Shown piece by piece: positions 41,013-47,584 of a stretch of DNA of 59,366 nt (positions within the stretch are counted from its first letter, which is position 1; each line of letters begins with the position of its first letter). Under the pieces are notes generated by a model. That model saw only the letters and a list, made by a program, of their open reading frames with translations, had not been told where the DNA came from and did not search any database. A program made the translations under genes and the position numbers. Origin of the DNA: Planktothrix tepida PCC 9214 (lineage in GTDB: Bacteria; Cyanobacteriota; Cyanobacteriia; Cyanobacteriales; Microcoleaceae); the NCBI RefSeq assembly GCF_900009145.1, contig NZ_LN889762.1:1-59366 (forward strand). Direction: 5' to 3'.

Positions 41013-41420
41013 CTATATCCAATTCTCCATAAACCAATCCTGAGTTTTCAGCCACCCGATGGCAGCTACAATTACATCACCATGACAAGGCAGCGGTGAA
41101 CAGTAGCAAACTAACATTAATTCTGTGTGAGTCTCAGCTAAATCTTTTTCCACTCTGGCAATATTAATGAGTTCTATCATAATCCGGTCAAGCGGTAATC
41201 CATCTCTCATGGCTTTTATTGAATTCCACAGGTGTTGTTTATAAAGTGCGATGGCTTCTAGCCGGGCGTAGCCCATCGCTAAATTGCGGTTAACGGTTTT
41301 CGTGATTGGATAAGGATTATATAAAGGACTTTCCTTTAAGTTATAGTATCTGTTATATCTTCCAATATAGATTTTATTAGAGCCAATGAATCCATCAATT
41401 TTACCGTTGATTACCTTCAT
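41013..41420 (-). CDS. DUF4326 protein
   Basis: 135-aa protein with KIYIGRYNRYYNLKESPLYN near the N-terminus and LMLVCYCSPLPCHGDVI near the C-terminus, the two marks of DUF4326. The Cys-x-Cys-x4-Cys-His group may bind metal. Such proteins occur in phages and plasmids next to nucleotide-handling genes. It has no GCTAnCGC element. Confidence 0.8.
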   Translation of the reverse strand: MKVINGKIDGFIGSNKIYIGRYNRYYNLKESPLYNPYPITKTVNRNLAMGYARLEAIALYKQHLWNSIKAMRDGLPLDRIMIELINIARVEKDLAETHTELMLVCYCSPLPCHGDVIVAAIGWLKTQDWFMENWI

Positions 41421-41449
41421 TCTAAATTACCTCTAATCAAAGGTTCAAA

Positions 41450-41475
41450 ATCAGGCAGTTATTAAACCGCCCGAT
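41450..41475 (-). terminator. terminator of the KGG-repeat gene
   Basis: ATCGGGCGGTT-TAAT-AACTGCCTGAT, then TTTG. Three imperfect 12-bp GATTCAATTAA units lie between it and the gene. Confidence 0.7.
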
Positions 41476-41496
41476 TAAGATTCAATTAAGATTCAA

Positions 41497-41745
41497 TTAG
41501 GATTCATTAACATCATTAGAGTTAGTATTTTTATGGCTATTTTTACCGCCTTTGCGTCCAATAGTAGCCATGTGTTCCCGATTCTGACTTACGGCTTTAC
41601 CGCCTTTGCGCCCTGCTTCTCTAGCTGTTTCCGATGTCCATTTATGAGCAGTTCCTTTCTCATGAGCCGTCTTTCCACCCTTACTAGCAATTTCACGTTG
41701 TTGCTCTTTGTCCATTGAAGCAAATCCTCGTTTTTTGATAGTCAT
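41497..41745 (-). CDS. KGG-repeat stress-type protein
   Basis: 82-aa hydrophilic protein with three KGG motifs (ASKGGKTAHEKG, AGRKGGKAVSQ, IGRKGGKNSHK), the stress-induced repeat found in GsiB/YciG-type proteins. Predicted disordered, possibly protective under desiccation or osmotic stress. It has no GCTAnCGC element. Confidence 0.85.
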   Translation of the reverse strand: MTIKKRGFASMDKEQQREIASKGGKTAHEKGTAHKWTSETAREAGRKGGKAVSQNREHMATIGRKGGKNSHKNTNSNDVNES

Positions 41746-41911
41746 AAACCGATTAATTAACTCAACATTCTGAATCTAATTTTAGCACAATAATACCCTT
41801 ACTTTAAGTCTAAAAAATCTTAATAAAGGTTGTTTTCTCATGGTTATTCATGATATGATTAATAACGATGAATAGATTGGAAAGATAAGGTTAACTAGAA
41901 TTAAATCTACA

Positions 41912-41939
41912 GTACAGACGTGCCATGGCACGTCTCTAC
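41912..41939. repeat. 28-bp palindromic repeat, second copy
   Basis: Identical 28 bp to 40008-40035. It lies downstream of the minus-strand gene ending at 41954. This class of palindrome is common in filamentous cyanobacteria as I recall. Confidence 0.85.
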
Positions 41940-41953
41940 AATTAACCTTTAAT

Positions 41954-42199
41954 TTAGGTTTTATCTAATTCCCAAATAGAATATAATAAAATTAAGGGAA
42001 CTTTTCGAGCTAAGAATCTCCCCGGAAATCTAACCCAAATTCCATTATCAGCGATTGAAAAGATGATTCCAAATCTTCCCCTCAAGTTATATTCTCCACT
42101 GGAATCAAAGCCAGTAATTTTAACTTTCTGTCCTCTCTTGAGTTTAGGATATAATGGCAATTCCAATTGAACATAGTTGCTGTTGATTTTACTTTTCAT
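41954..42199 (-). CDS. small SH3-like hypothetical protein (81 aa)
   Basis: Basic beta-type protein (KRGQKVKITGFDSSGEYNLR, GRFGIIFSIADNGIWVRFPG) of the sort seen in KOW/SH3-like barrels. Its function is unknown and it has no GCTAnCGC element. Confidence 0.6.
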   Translation of the reverse strand: MKSKINSNYVQLELPLYPKLKRGQKVKITGFDSSGEYNLRGRFGIIFSIADNGIWVRFPGRFLARKVPLILLYSIWELDKT

Positions 42200-42220
42200 A
42201 ATTTATTGATGGGTAGAAAA

Positions 42221-42277
42221 AATAAACCAACAACATTAAGCTTGTGCCGAGGAACGAACTAATGCTGCTGATTTATT
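42221..42277 (-). terminator. terminator of the 120-aa gene
   Basis: Long stem with G-T pairs: AATAAATCAGCAGCATTAG with the AATAAACCAACAACATTAA arm, ending in TTTTTTC. Confidence 0.7.
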
Positions 42278-42296
42278 AAATCTTGATTTATTGACT

Positions 42297-42659
42297 CTAA
42301 GGATTAAATTTTTCGTAAAGAATGCGATAGGCTTTTTGAATTAATTCGCTGCTATTTGCTATAAATTCAGCATGAGGAACTTTGGCAACCCGGTAAATCT
42401 TAATCATTGCCCATCTTTCATCAGAATCTATTTCAGGGCCACATTCACCGCAACTTTCGATAATTTCAACTGAAACATTCTTTGCCCATATCGTAAATGC
42501 AACATGGTATCGGTTAAAATCATCGTTATCAGGCATTATAAACTTAGAAAATCGAATATAAGGGATCAGTTTACCTTCTGGTGATTCCCAAGTGTCACTT
42601 TCCTCCTGCCATTCTTTACTAAGGCATTCAATCACTTTATCTCTTATGCTGTTCATCAC
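42297..42659 (-). CDS. hypothetical protein, paralogue A (120 aa)
   Basis: Begins MNSIRDKVIECLSKEWQEES and shares the whole layout with the next gene (IPYIRFSKFIMP, AFTIWAKNVSVEI, ELIQKAYRILYEKF). The two arose by tandem duplication and have diverged widely. Unrecognised fold. It has its own GCTAACGC element and terminator. Confidence 0.65.
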   Translation of the reverse strand: MMNSIRDKVIECLSKEWQEESDTWESPEGKLIPYIRFSKFIMPDNDDFNRYHVAFTIWAKNVSVEIIESCGECGPEIDSDERWAMIKIYRVAKVPHAEFIANSSELIQKAYRILYEKFNP

Positions 42660-42689
42660 TTGTTTCTAACTAAACTTCATTTTCATTAA

Positions 42690-42697
42690 GCGTTAGC
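42690..42697 (-). promoter_or_regulatory. GCTAACGC element before paralogue A
   Basis: Core begins 31-38 nt before 42659. GAAGTTTAGTTAG follows. Confidence 0.6.
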
Positions 42698-42771
42698 TTC
42701 GATAGCAAATATCAATAAGTTACTCAAGAGAACATAGTTGTTGATTTGATGTTTCGTAATTTATTGGTGGG

Positions 42772-42810
42772 TAAAAAAAATAAACCAACAACTTATGCTG
42801 CTGGTTTATT
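42772..42810 (-). terminator. terminator of paralogue B
   Basis: AATAAACCAGCAGC / GTTGTTGGTTTATT stem, then TTTTTTTT. Closely related to the terminator of paralogue A, so the duplication included the terminator. Confidence 0.8.
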
Positions 42811-42827
42811 ATGTCTTATTGAGTTTA

Positions 42828-43157
42828 TTAGGGAATAAAATGCTTATACAAATACTGATGTGCAGATTCAATTAATTCATCGCTTCTCTCAAGAAAATCA
42901 GCAAAAGTAACTTGGGCAATTCTCCGCATTGTATTAAGATCATCACAAGTTGAAGAGTATTCTTGAATATCCGTAGTTACACTTTTACCCCAAACTGTAA
43001 CCGCCACGCAATAACGGAAATCTTTATTATTTTGTGGCATTATGGGATTAGAGAAACGAACATAAGGAATGATTTTATCAGTTTTCCATTCTTCATCTTC
43101 CCTGTCCCATCCTTTGGAACTGAGACATTCAATCACTTTATCTCTTATGCTGTTCAT
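42828..43157 (-). CDS. hypothetical protein, paralogue B (109 aa)
   Basis: Begins MNSIRDKVIECLSSKGWDRE; aligns along its length with the 120-aa neighbour (IPYVRFSNPIMP, AVTVWGKSVTTDI, ELIESAHQYLYKHF). It has no GCTAnCGC element, unlike paralogue A. Confidence 0.65.
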   Translation of the reverse strand: MNSIRDKVIECLSSKGWDREDEEWKTDKIIPYVRFSNPIMPQNNKDFRYCVAVTVWGKSVTTDIQEYSSTCDDLNTMRRIAQVTFADFLERSDELIESAHQYLYKHFIP

Positions 43158-43195
43158 GTTTCAATTTCCTCAATCAAGAAATGTTACTAAAATTC

Positions 43196-43231
43196 ATCAA
43201 TAACGCTACTCAAGGGAATAACGCTATTGAT
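43196..43231 (-). terminator. repeated hairpin, terminator of the 91-aa gene
   Basis: A 36-bp inverted repeat (ATCAATAGCGTTATTC arm with G-T pairs) followed by a T-rich stretch. Nearly identical to 43565-43600. Confidence 0.65.
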
Positions 43232-43246
43232 TTTGTTATTTGCTAT

Positions 43247-43519
43247 CTATCGTTCATACCAAGAAACTGAATTATAATTGTCTGCAAGAAACTCAACAAT
43301 TGGAACCAGCGACTGATCAATTTTAGCTACTTTTTCCTTTAATTCATCAGAAGCAATTTTTTGTCCTGAAGCCAATAAGAAACCAATGTAAGGATACCAA
43401 TCTCTGCACCATTCATCATTTTGAACTTCTCCTAAATGTTGACAAATCTTTCGATTTATTTCTACAAACGGTTCAGGTTGATTAGTTGAACGTGAAATTA
43501 GTTGAAAACAATTGGGCAT
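43247..43519 (-). CDS. hypothetical protein (90 aa)
   Basis: Start at MPNCFQL (43519). Helical small protein with WCRDWYPYIGFLLASGQKI in the middle. Unrecognised. Own GCTACCGC element and hairpin terminator. Confidence 0.6.
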   Translation of the reverse strand: MPNCFQLISRSTNQPEPFVEINRKICQHLGEVQNDEWCRDWYPYIGFLLASGQKIASDELKEKVAKIDQSLVPIVEFLADNYNSVSWYER

Positions 43520-43552
43520 CTTCTTTACCTGATAATTAATCAACAATCTTTA

Positions 43553-43560
43553 GCGGTAGC
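43553..43560 (-). promoter_or_regulatory. GCTACCGC element before the 90-aa gene
   Basis: Core begins 34-41 nt before the ATG at 43519, five bases after the upstream hairpin. Confidence 0.65.
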
Positions 43561-43564
43561 TATA

Positions 43565-43600
43565 ATCAATAACGCTACTCAAGAGAATAACGCTATTGAT
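43565..43600 (-). terminator. repeated hairpin, terminator of the 119-aa gene
   Basis: Copy of 43196-43231 with one mismatch in the loop. Confidence 0.65.
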
Positions 43601-43611
43601 TTTGTTATTTG

Positions 43612-43971
43612 TTACTGAAGTTCGTTAAGCAACTGGACAAGTGATTCAGGCGAGAGTTTTCTGACTTTAAACTCAAGAGGAAAATGTTTGTTACGTTTAG
43701 AATCTCGGAAATCGTCAATCTGACCGCCATAGAATTGAATTTGATCTGAAATAGCCGATAATTCAGGTTTAGAACAACCAATATAAGTGATGAAGGAAAC
43801 AAAACCAGATTGTTGTTCAGGGTTCTCTTCCCACTGGAATTTATTATTAATCGCGCCCACGATTACAATGCGTTTACTGAGTTGAACTGTCAAGTAACTT
43901 CCATGAGGTGAAATCGATAAAACTTTACCTTGAATTCCCGCAAAAGTGATGTTAGAATTAATTCGTAACAT
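43612..43971 (-). CDS. hypothetical protein (119 aa)
   Basis: Start at MLRINSN (43971), behind GGAG. It has a beta-rich N-terminus (ITFAGIQGKVLSISPHGSYL) and a helical C-terminus (RKLSPESLVQLLNELQ). Unrecognised. Own GCTACCGC element and terminator. Confidence 0.65.
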   Translation of the reverse strand: MLRINSNITFAGIQGKVLSISPHGSYLTVQLSKRIVIVGAINNKFQWEENPEQQSGFVSFITYIGCSKPELSAISDQIQFYGGQIDDFRDSKRNKHFPLEFKVRKLSPESLVQLLNELQ

Positions 43972-44005
43972 AATGATTACTCCAAAAAACAACTAAAACT
44001 TAAAA

Positions 44006-44013
44006 GCGGTAGC
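44006..44013 (-). promoter_or_regulatory. GCTACCGC element before the 119-aa gene
   Basis: Core begins 35-42 nt before the ATG at 43971. AGTTGTTTTTTGGAG follows, the clearest full version of the element. Confidence 0.7.
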
Positions 44014-44060
44014 TAGGAATTTTCCGTTACACCTAATTACCGCTTAATTTATTTGAAAGT

Positions 44061-44339
44061 CTAAATCTGGGCTAAGATTTCTCCAATTTTGTTATAATCA
44101 TCATCCCTGCCATTCTCATAATTTCCATAACCTGCGCCTGTGTAGTAGAAAGTGTTGTCAGTCGGCATGAAGATAATGCAAGTGTGACGGTATAAAGGAA
44201 ATAAATCTTTTAAATGGGGTTGAATATTTTCTCGTTCCCATTTGAGCTTTGCATTAAGCTTATCAAAAATGCTACCTTGGGATTGATCAGGTTCAGGAGG
44301 AGGAAGTTTAGAACCGAATTTAGGTGGGATTCTAATCAT
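44061..44339 (-). CDS. hypothetical protein (92 aa)
   Basis: Start at MIRIPPKF (44339). A basic Pro-rich N-terminus is followed by a Tyr/Gly-rich tail (DNTFYYTGAGYGNYENG). Unrecognised. Own GCTACCGC element. It lies downstream of the DNA ligase gene. Confidence 0.6.
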   Translation of the reverse strand: MIRIPPKFGSKLPPPEPDQSQGSIFDKLNAKLKWERENIQPHLKDLFPLYRHTCIIFMPTDNTFYYTGAGYGNYENGRDDDYNKIGEILAQI

Positions 44340-44376
44340 TGTAAAATTCCATTGGAAATAAAACCAACAGCTTAAA

Positions 44377-44384
44377 GCGGTAGC
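44377..44384 (-). promoter_or_regulatory. GCTACCGC element before the 92-aa gene
   Basis: Core begins 38-45 nt before the ATG at 44339 and lies just past the stop codon of the ligase gene. Confidence 0.65.
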
Positions 44385-44388
44385 ATCT

Positions 44389-45222
44389 TTAAACAAACCT
44401 TGAAAACACTGGATGCCTTAGAGAATATTTAGAAGTCACACCCAAATAAATCACTTCTACCTGACGATTTAAGAACCGAGTTTGATTATTCCAAATTTCC
44501 AACCTTTCAGCATCAGTAAATCCAGTGCCAACTTTAGCAGTAACTTTAACAGAGTTAACATCTCCTTCAATTAATATTTTACCTAAACTTCCTGAATATT
44601 TACCTGTTCCTTTAGAAAATCCTACAACAGTAAACACAGATTTCTCAAAATTCTTCACCTTTAATAAATGATGACTTCTGCCTTGGAAATAAGCAATATC
44701 CTGATGCCTAAGCATGGTTCCTTCTAAGGAAAAGCTATTATCTCTATTAAATTGATTCTGAGCTTGAATAGCAATCGGATTATTCTCAATAAAAACATAA
44801 GGCACTGGCACAATAATAGATTGATGAGCAGGTAAAATAGCAGGAATTGCATTAACCATTTCATCTGTATCTTGCCAAGCCGTTGTAGCGCTCCATAAAG
44901 CAAAGACATGAAATTGAACTTTTTGTTTTAAAGCCAGATCATAATTTTTCCGATCTCTAACGATTCCTGAGATTATATCAAATCTTTCACCAGGAATATA
45001 AAGCTCACCATCAATGATATTGAATCCGCCATTAATTTGATTGCAGATATTTTCTATATGTTCTAATCCAACAAACTTTGTCTTCAATGTTCGACTCAAT
45101 AATCCTTGACCGGGAAGGAATAAACAGCGAATTCCATCCAATTTAGGACTTGACCACCAGCCCTTACCTTCATAGTTTTTAGTTGGGTTATAAGTTGTCG
45201 CAAGCTGACAGGAGAACATCAT
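44389..45222 (-). CDS. ATP-dependent DNA ligase
   Basis: 277-aa minimal ligase. Motif I PKLDGIR has the AMP-accepting Lys27. IIDGELYIPG is motif III, SLEGTMLR motif IV and LLKVKNF motif V. A C-terminal OB fold (GKILIEGDVNSVKVTA, later RQVEVIYLGVTSKYSLRHP) completes it. It resembles T7-type phage ligases and differs from the NAD-dependent LigA of the host. It is divergent from the operon containing the polymerase-like gene, 64 bp apart. No GCTAnCGC element. Confidence 0.9.
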   Translation of the reverse strand: MMFSCQLATTYNPTKNYEGKGWWSSPKLDGIRCLFLPGQGLLSRTLKTKFVGLEHIENICNQINGGFNIIDGELYIPGERFDIISGIVRDRKNYDLALKQKVQFHVFALWSATTAWQDTDEMVNAIPAILPAHQSIIVPVPYVFIENNPIAIQAQNQFNRDNSFSLEGTMLRHQDIAYFQGRSHHLLKVKNFEKSVFTVVGFSKGTGKYSGSLGKILIEGDVNSVKVTAKVGTGFTDAERLEIWNNQTRFLNRQVEVIYLGVTSKYSLRHPVFSRFV

Positions 45223-45286
45223 TTTATTGATACCAAAATCTGATTTTATGATAAACTAGATTCGATTAAATTAGAGAGGCAAAACG

Positions 45287-46165
45287 ATGACCGCCGGAAA
45301 ATTAAGTTTTACTGCTAGTGAATATAAAGTTAATGAAAAAGGAGAATGGCAAGGATTAAAGCCTGCTGTTGAACGAGTAGAAGGAACAGTTGGACAAGTC
45401 TCAATTCGAGTGAGTAATACCTCCAGTTCTGCTTTAGGTAGAGGAACCCGAAATGAAGATTATTTAGTACCCGGAACAGGAGAGATTTTGACCTGGGCAG
45501 ATGGAGAATCGGGAATTAAATATATTGAATTTGCTGTAAAAGATGATTTTTTAGTAGAAGATAAAGAATCAGTTCCTCTAAGTTTGAGTTCAATTCAAGG
45601 GGCTGAATATGGAAGTATTAAAAATAGTAAAGTTGTGATTATTGATGATGATTGGTTTATTCCCCGTCATCAGTGGCAAGGAACCGCACTACAATTTCAA
45701 CAAGCAGATGGAACTTGGGGAGAATCGGTTGAATTAAAAGGAGAAAAAGGTGATACTGGAGCGGGTTTAGTTTGGAAAGGAAATTGGGCTTACGGTCATT
45801 ACGAAGTTGGGGATTTAGTTAATTATTTTGATGCTGTAGATTTATCAGTTTACATCTGCGTAGCGAAACCCGTTATCAACTACCCGATTGGACTAACGGA
45901 TTATTCTGGCTATGAAGATTCCACTATCTACCCAAATGCCTCTCCCTATTGGCAATTATTTTGCAAGGGAACGAGAGGAAATGACGGTCGAGACTACATC
46001 ATCACTTACAAAGGTGAATGGAGCTCTACAACCCTCTACATTCAACGAGATGCGGTGCTTTATCAGGGAAGTTCCTACCTTTGTATTAAAGAAAATGGGA
46101 GGGGACGAAACCCTGTCTCTGAACCTACTTTCTGGGCTTTAATTGCTAAAGGATTCCCTGGTTAA
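45287..46165 (+). CDS. Calx-beta / carbohydrate-binding-module-like protein
   Basis: 292-aa protein with no signal peptide. Residues about 10-122 resemble a Calx-beta domain (FTASEYKVNE, TRNEDYLVPGTGEILTWADG, VVIIDDDW). A collagen-like GEKGDTGAG and two Trp/Tyr modules follow (LVWKGNWAYGHYEVGDLVNY; YKGEWSSTTLYIQRDAVLYQ), similar to modules in phage tail and chitin-binding proteins. First gene of the plus-strand operon with the membrane protein and the polymerase-like gene. Role unknown. Confidence 0.7.
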   Translation: MTAGKLSFTASEYKVNEKGEWQGLKPAVERVEGTVGQVSIRVSNTSSSALGRGTRNEDYLVPGTGEILTWADGESGIKYIEFAVKDDFLVEDKESVPLSLSSIQGAEYGSIKNSKVVIIDDDWFIPRHQWQGTALQFQQADGTWGESVELKGEKGDTGAGLVWKGNWAYGHYEVGDLVNYFDAVDLSVYICVAKPVINYPIGLTDYSGYEDSTIYPNASPYWQLFCKGTRGNDGRDYIITYKGEWSSTTLYIQRDAVLYQGSSYLCIKENGRGRNPVSEPTFWALIAKGFPG

Positions 46166-46237
46166 TCACTCATTGCGAGCACAATCCTTCCAGGTGATCG
46201 TAAAAGATTCCCTTTTTTAGTAAATGGAGTTTAAATT

Positions 46238-47581
46238 ATGAGCTTGATTTATGATTACTTAAAATCTAAAATTGTCAATATCAATGGTACAAATCGTTGG
46301 TTAGGTAAAGATGTTCTCGAAATTGCTGAAGATTTGATTAATCTCGTTAATGGAGGTGTAAATAATTTTCCCCCGACTCAAATTCTGACAGGATTAACTG
46401 AACCTATATTAGATCCTATTAAGAATATTGCAGAACAACTTTTAACCTTACCTGATATTTCGATTTCTAGTGCTTTACTAACATTAGAAACTTGCTATGG
46501 AATTAATAAAGCTTTTAATACGAAACTTCGGAAGAATCAAGATTTAATATCTTATGGAAATAGTTTACTAAATTCAATTCCATCATCCGATGATCAATAT
46601 TATTATTCTATGGGAGTTGAAGCTTGGAATGAATCTTTAAATATTCCTCTCCTGAATTCTGAACTGAATAACCTTCAATCTAAAATTGGTTCAATACAAT
46701 CTAATGTTAATTCTAAAATTAATGAATTTGAAAATAAATTTGGATTAGATTATATTCAATCTACAATTCAATCTCTGGAAGCTTTAGGAGAATCGGCTAC
46801 AGAGACAATAAAGAATCAATTATATCGATTAAAAGCTTTTGTTAAAAAATTAACTAATCAATCTTCTAATAATCAACAAAGTTTAAATGCAATACAAATT
46901 AATTATAATTCATTGGTAATTAGTCCAATAAAACCTGTAAGAATACCAAATTTAACCGATGTTGTCGGAGTAATTCATCAACTAGCAGGATGGTTTTTAT
47001 CAATCTTTTCTATATCAGGACAAGCATTAACAGCATTAGCTCATACCGTAACATCAGTTGTCTGTAAAGCTATTGGTTCAGTTGGAGCAAATGCCTCTCG
47101 ATATTTAGCCGCAGGAGTTCTTAAATCCTTACCTCAATTAGTTCCAAAAGTGGGTTCAGCAACAGGAACTTTATTTGGTGGAGCTTGGGCATTTTTGATG
47201 GCTTATGCTCCTTATATTGCGTTAGTTGCAGGATTAATTTTAATTGCTATAAAATGGAGTAAGAAGACTAAATTAGGTGAATTTATTTATCTGATTGGAA
47301 CTACAAATAACGGTAATCCTGATTTGGGATTTGCTAGAGTTGCCCAGATGAATGAAGCTCAAATTAGAAGTTACATTATAGATTTTGCTAATCGAATGAT
47401 TAATGAATCTCTAAAAACTTATCAAAACTTTTATGGATTTATATTAAACAACAGTCAGGAAATTACACTTTGTCTCAATTTTAATAATTTAACTTTACCT
47501 CAAACGATTAATGATGAAGCAACTAAAACCAGTTTATGGGAAAGCTTTAAACCTTTCTTAGATGAATTTAGTGAGGATTAA
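46238..47581 (+). CDS. membrane protein coupled to the polymerase-like gene (447 aa)
   Basis: N-terminal 230 residues are helical and coiled-coil-like. Residues about 245-345 hold two or more hydrophobic helices (QLAGWFLSIFSISGQALTAL; FLMAYAPYIALVAGLILIAI) with a Gly/Ala-rich region between them. Soluble C-terminus. The next start codon follows after 3 bp with GAGG inside its own 3' end, so the two are translationally coupled. No family recognised. Confidence 0.65.
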   Translation: MSLIYDYLKSKIVNINGTNRWLGKDVLEIAEDLINLVNGGVNNFPPTQILTGLTEPILDPIKNIAEQLLTLPDISISSALLTLETCYGINKAFNTKLRKNQDLISYGNSLLNSIPSSDDQYYYSMGVEAWNESLNIPLLNSELNNLQSKIGSIQSNVNSKINEFENKFGLDYIQSTIQSLEALGESATETIKNQLYRLKAFVKKLTNQSSNNQQSLNAIQINYNSLVISPIKPVRIPNLTDVVGVIHQLAGWFLSIFSISGQALTALAHTVTSVVCKAIGSVGANASRYLAAGVLKSLPQLVPKVGSATGTLFGGAWAFLMAYAPYIALVAGLILIAIKWSKKTKLGEFIYLIGTTNNGNPDLGFARVAQMNEAQIRSYIIDFANRMINESLKTYQNFYGFILNNSQEITLCLNFNNLTLPQTINDEATKTSLWESFKPFLDEFSED

Positions 47582-47584
47582 TTG

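Noticed and set aside
36628-44384. Integron cassette array with attC sites
   Set aside because: Some cores read GCGTTAGC, similar to attC ends, but most are GCGGTAGC or GCGATAGC without GTTRRRY, and no integron integrase is present. The cassette idea is kept only as an analogy.
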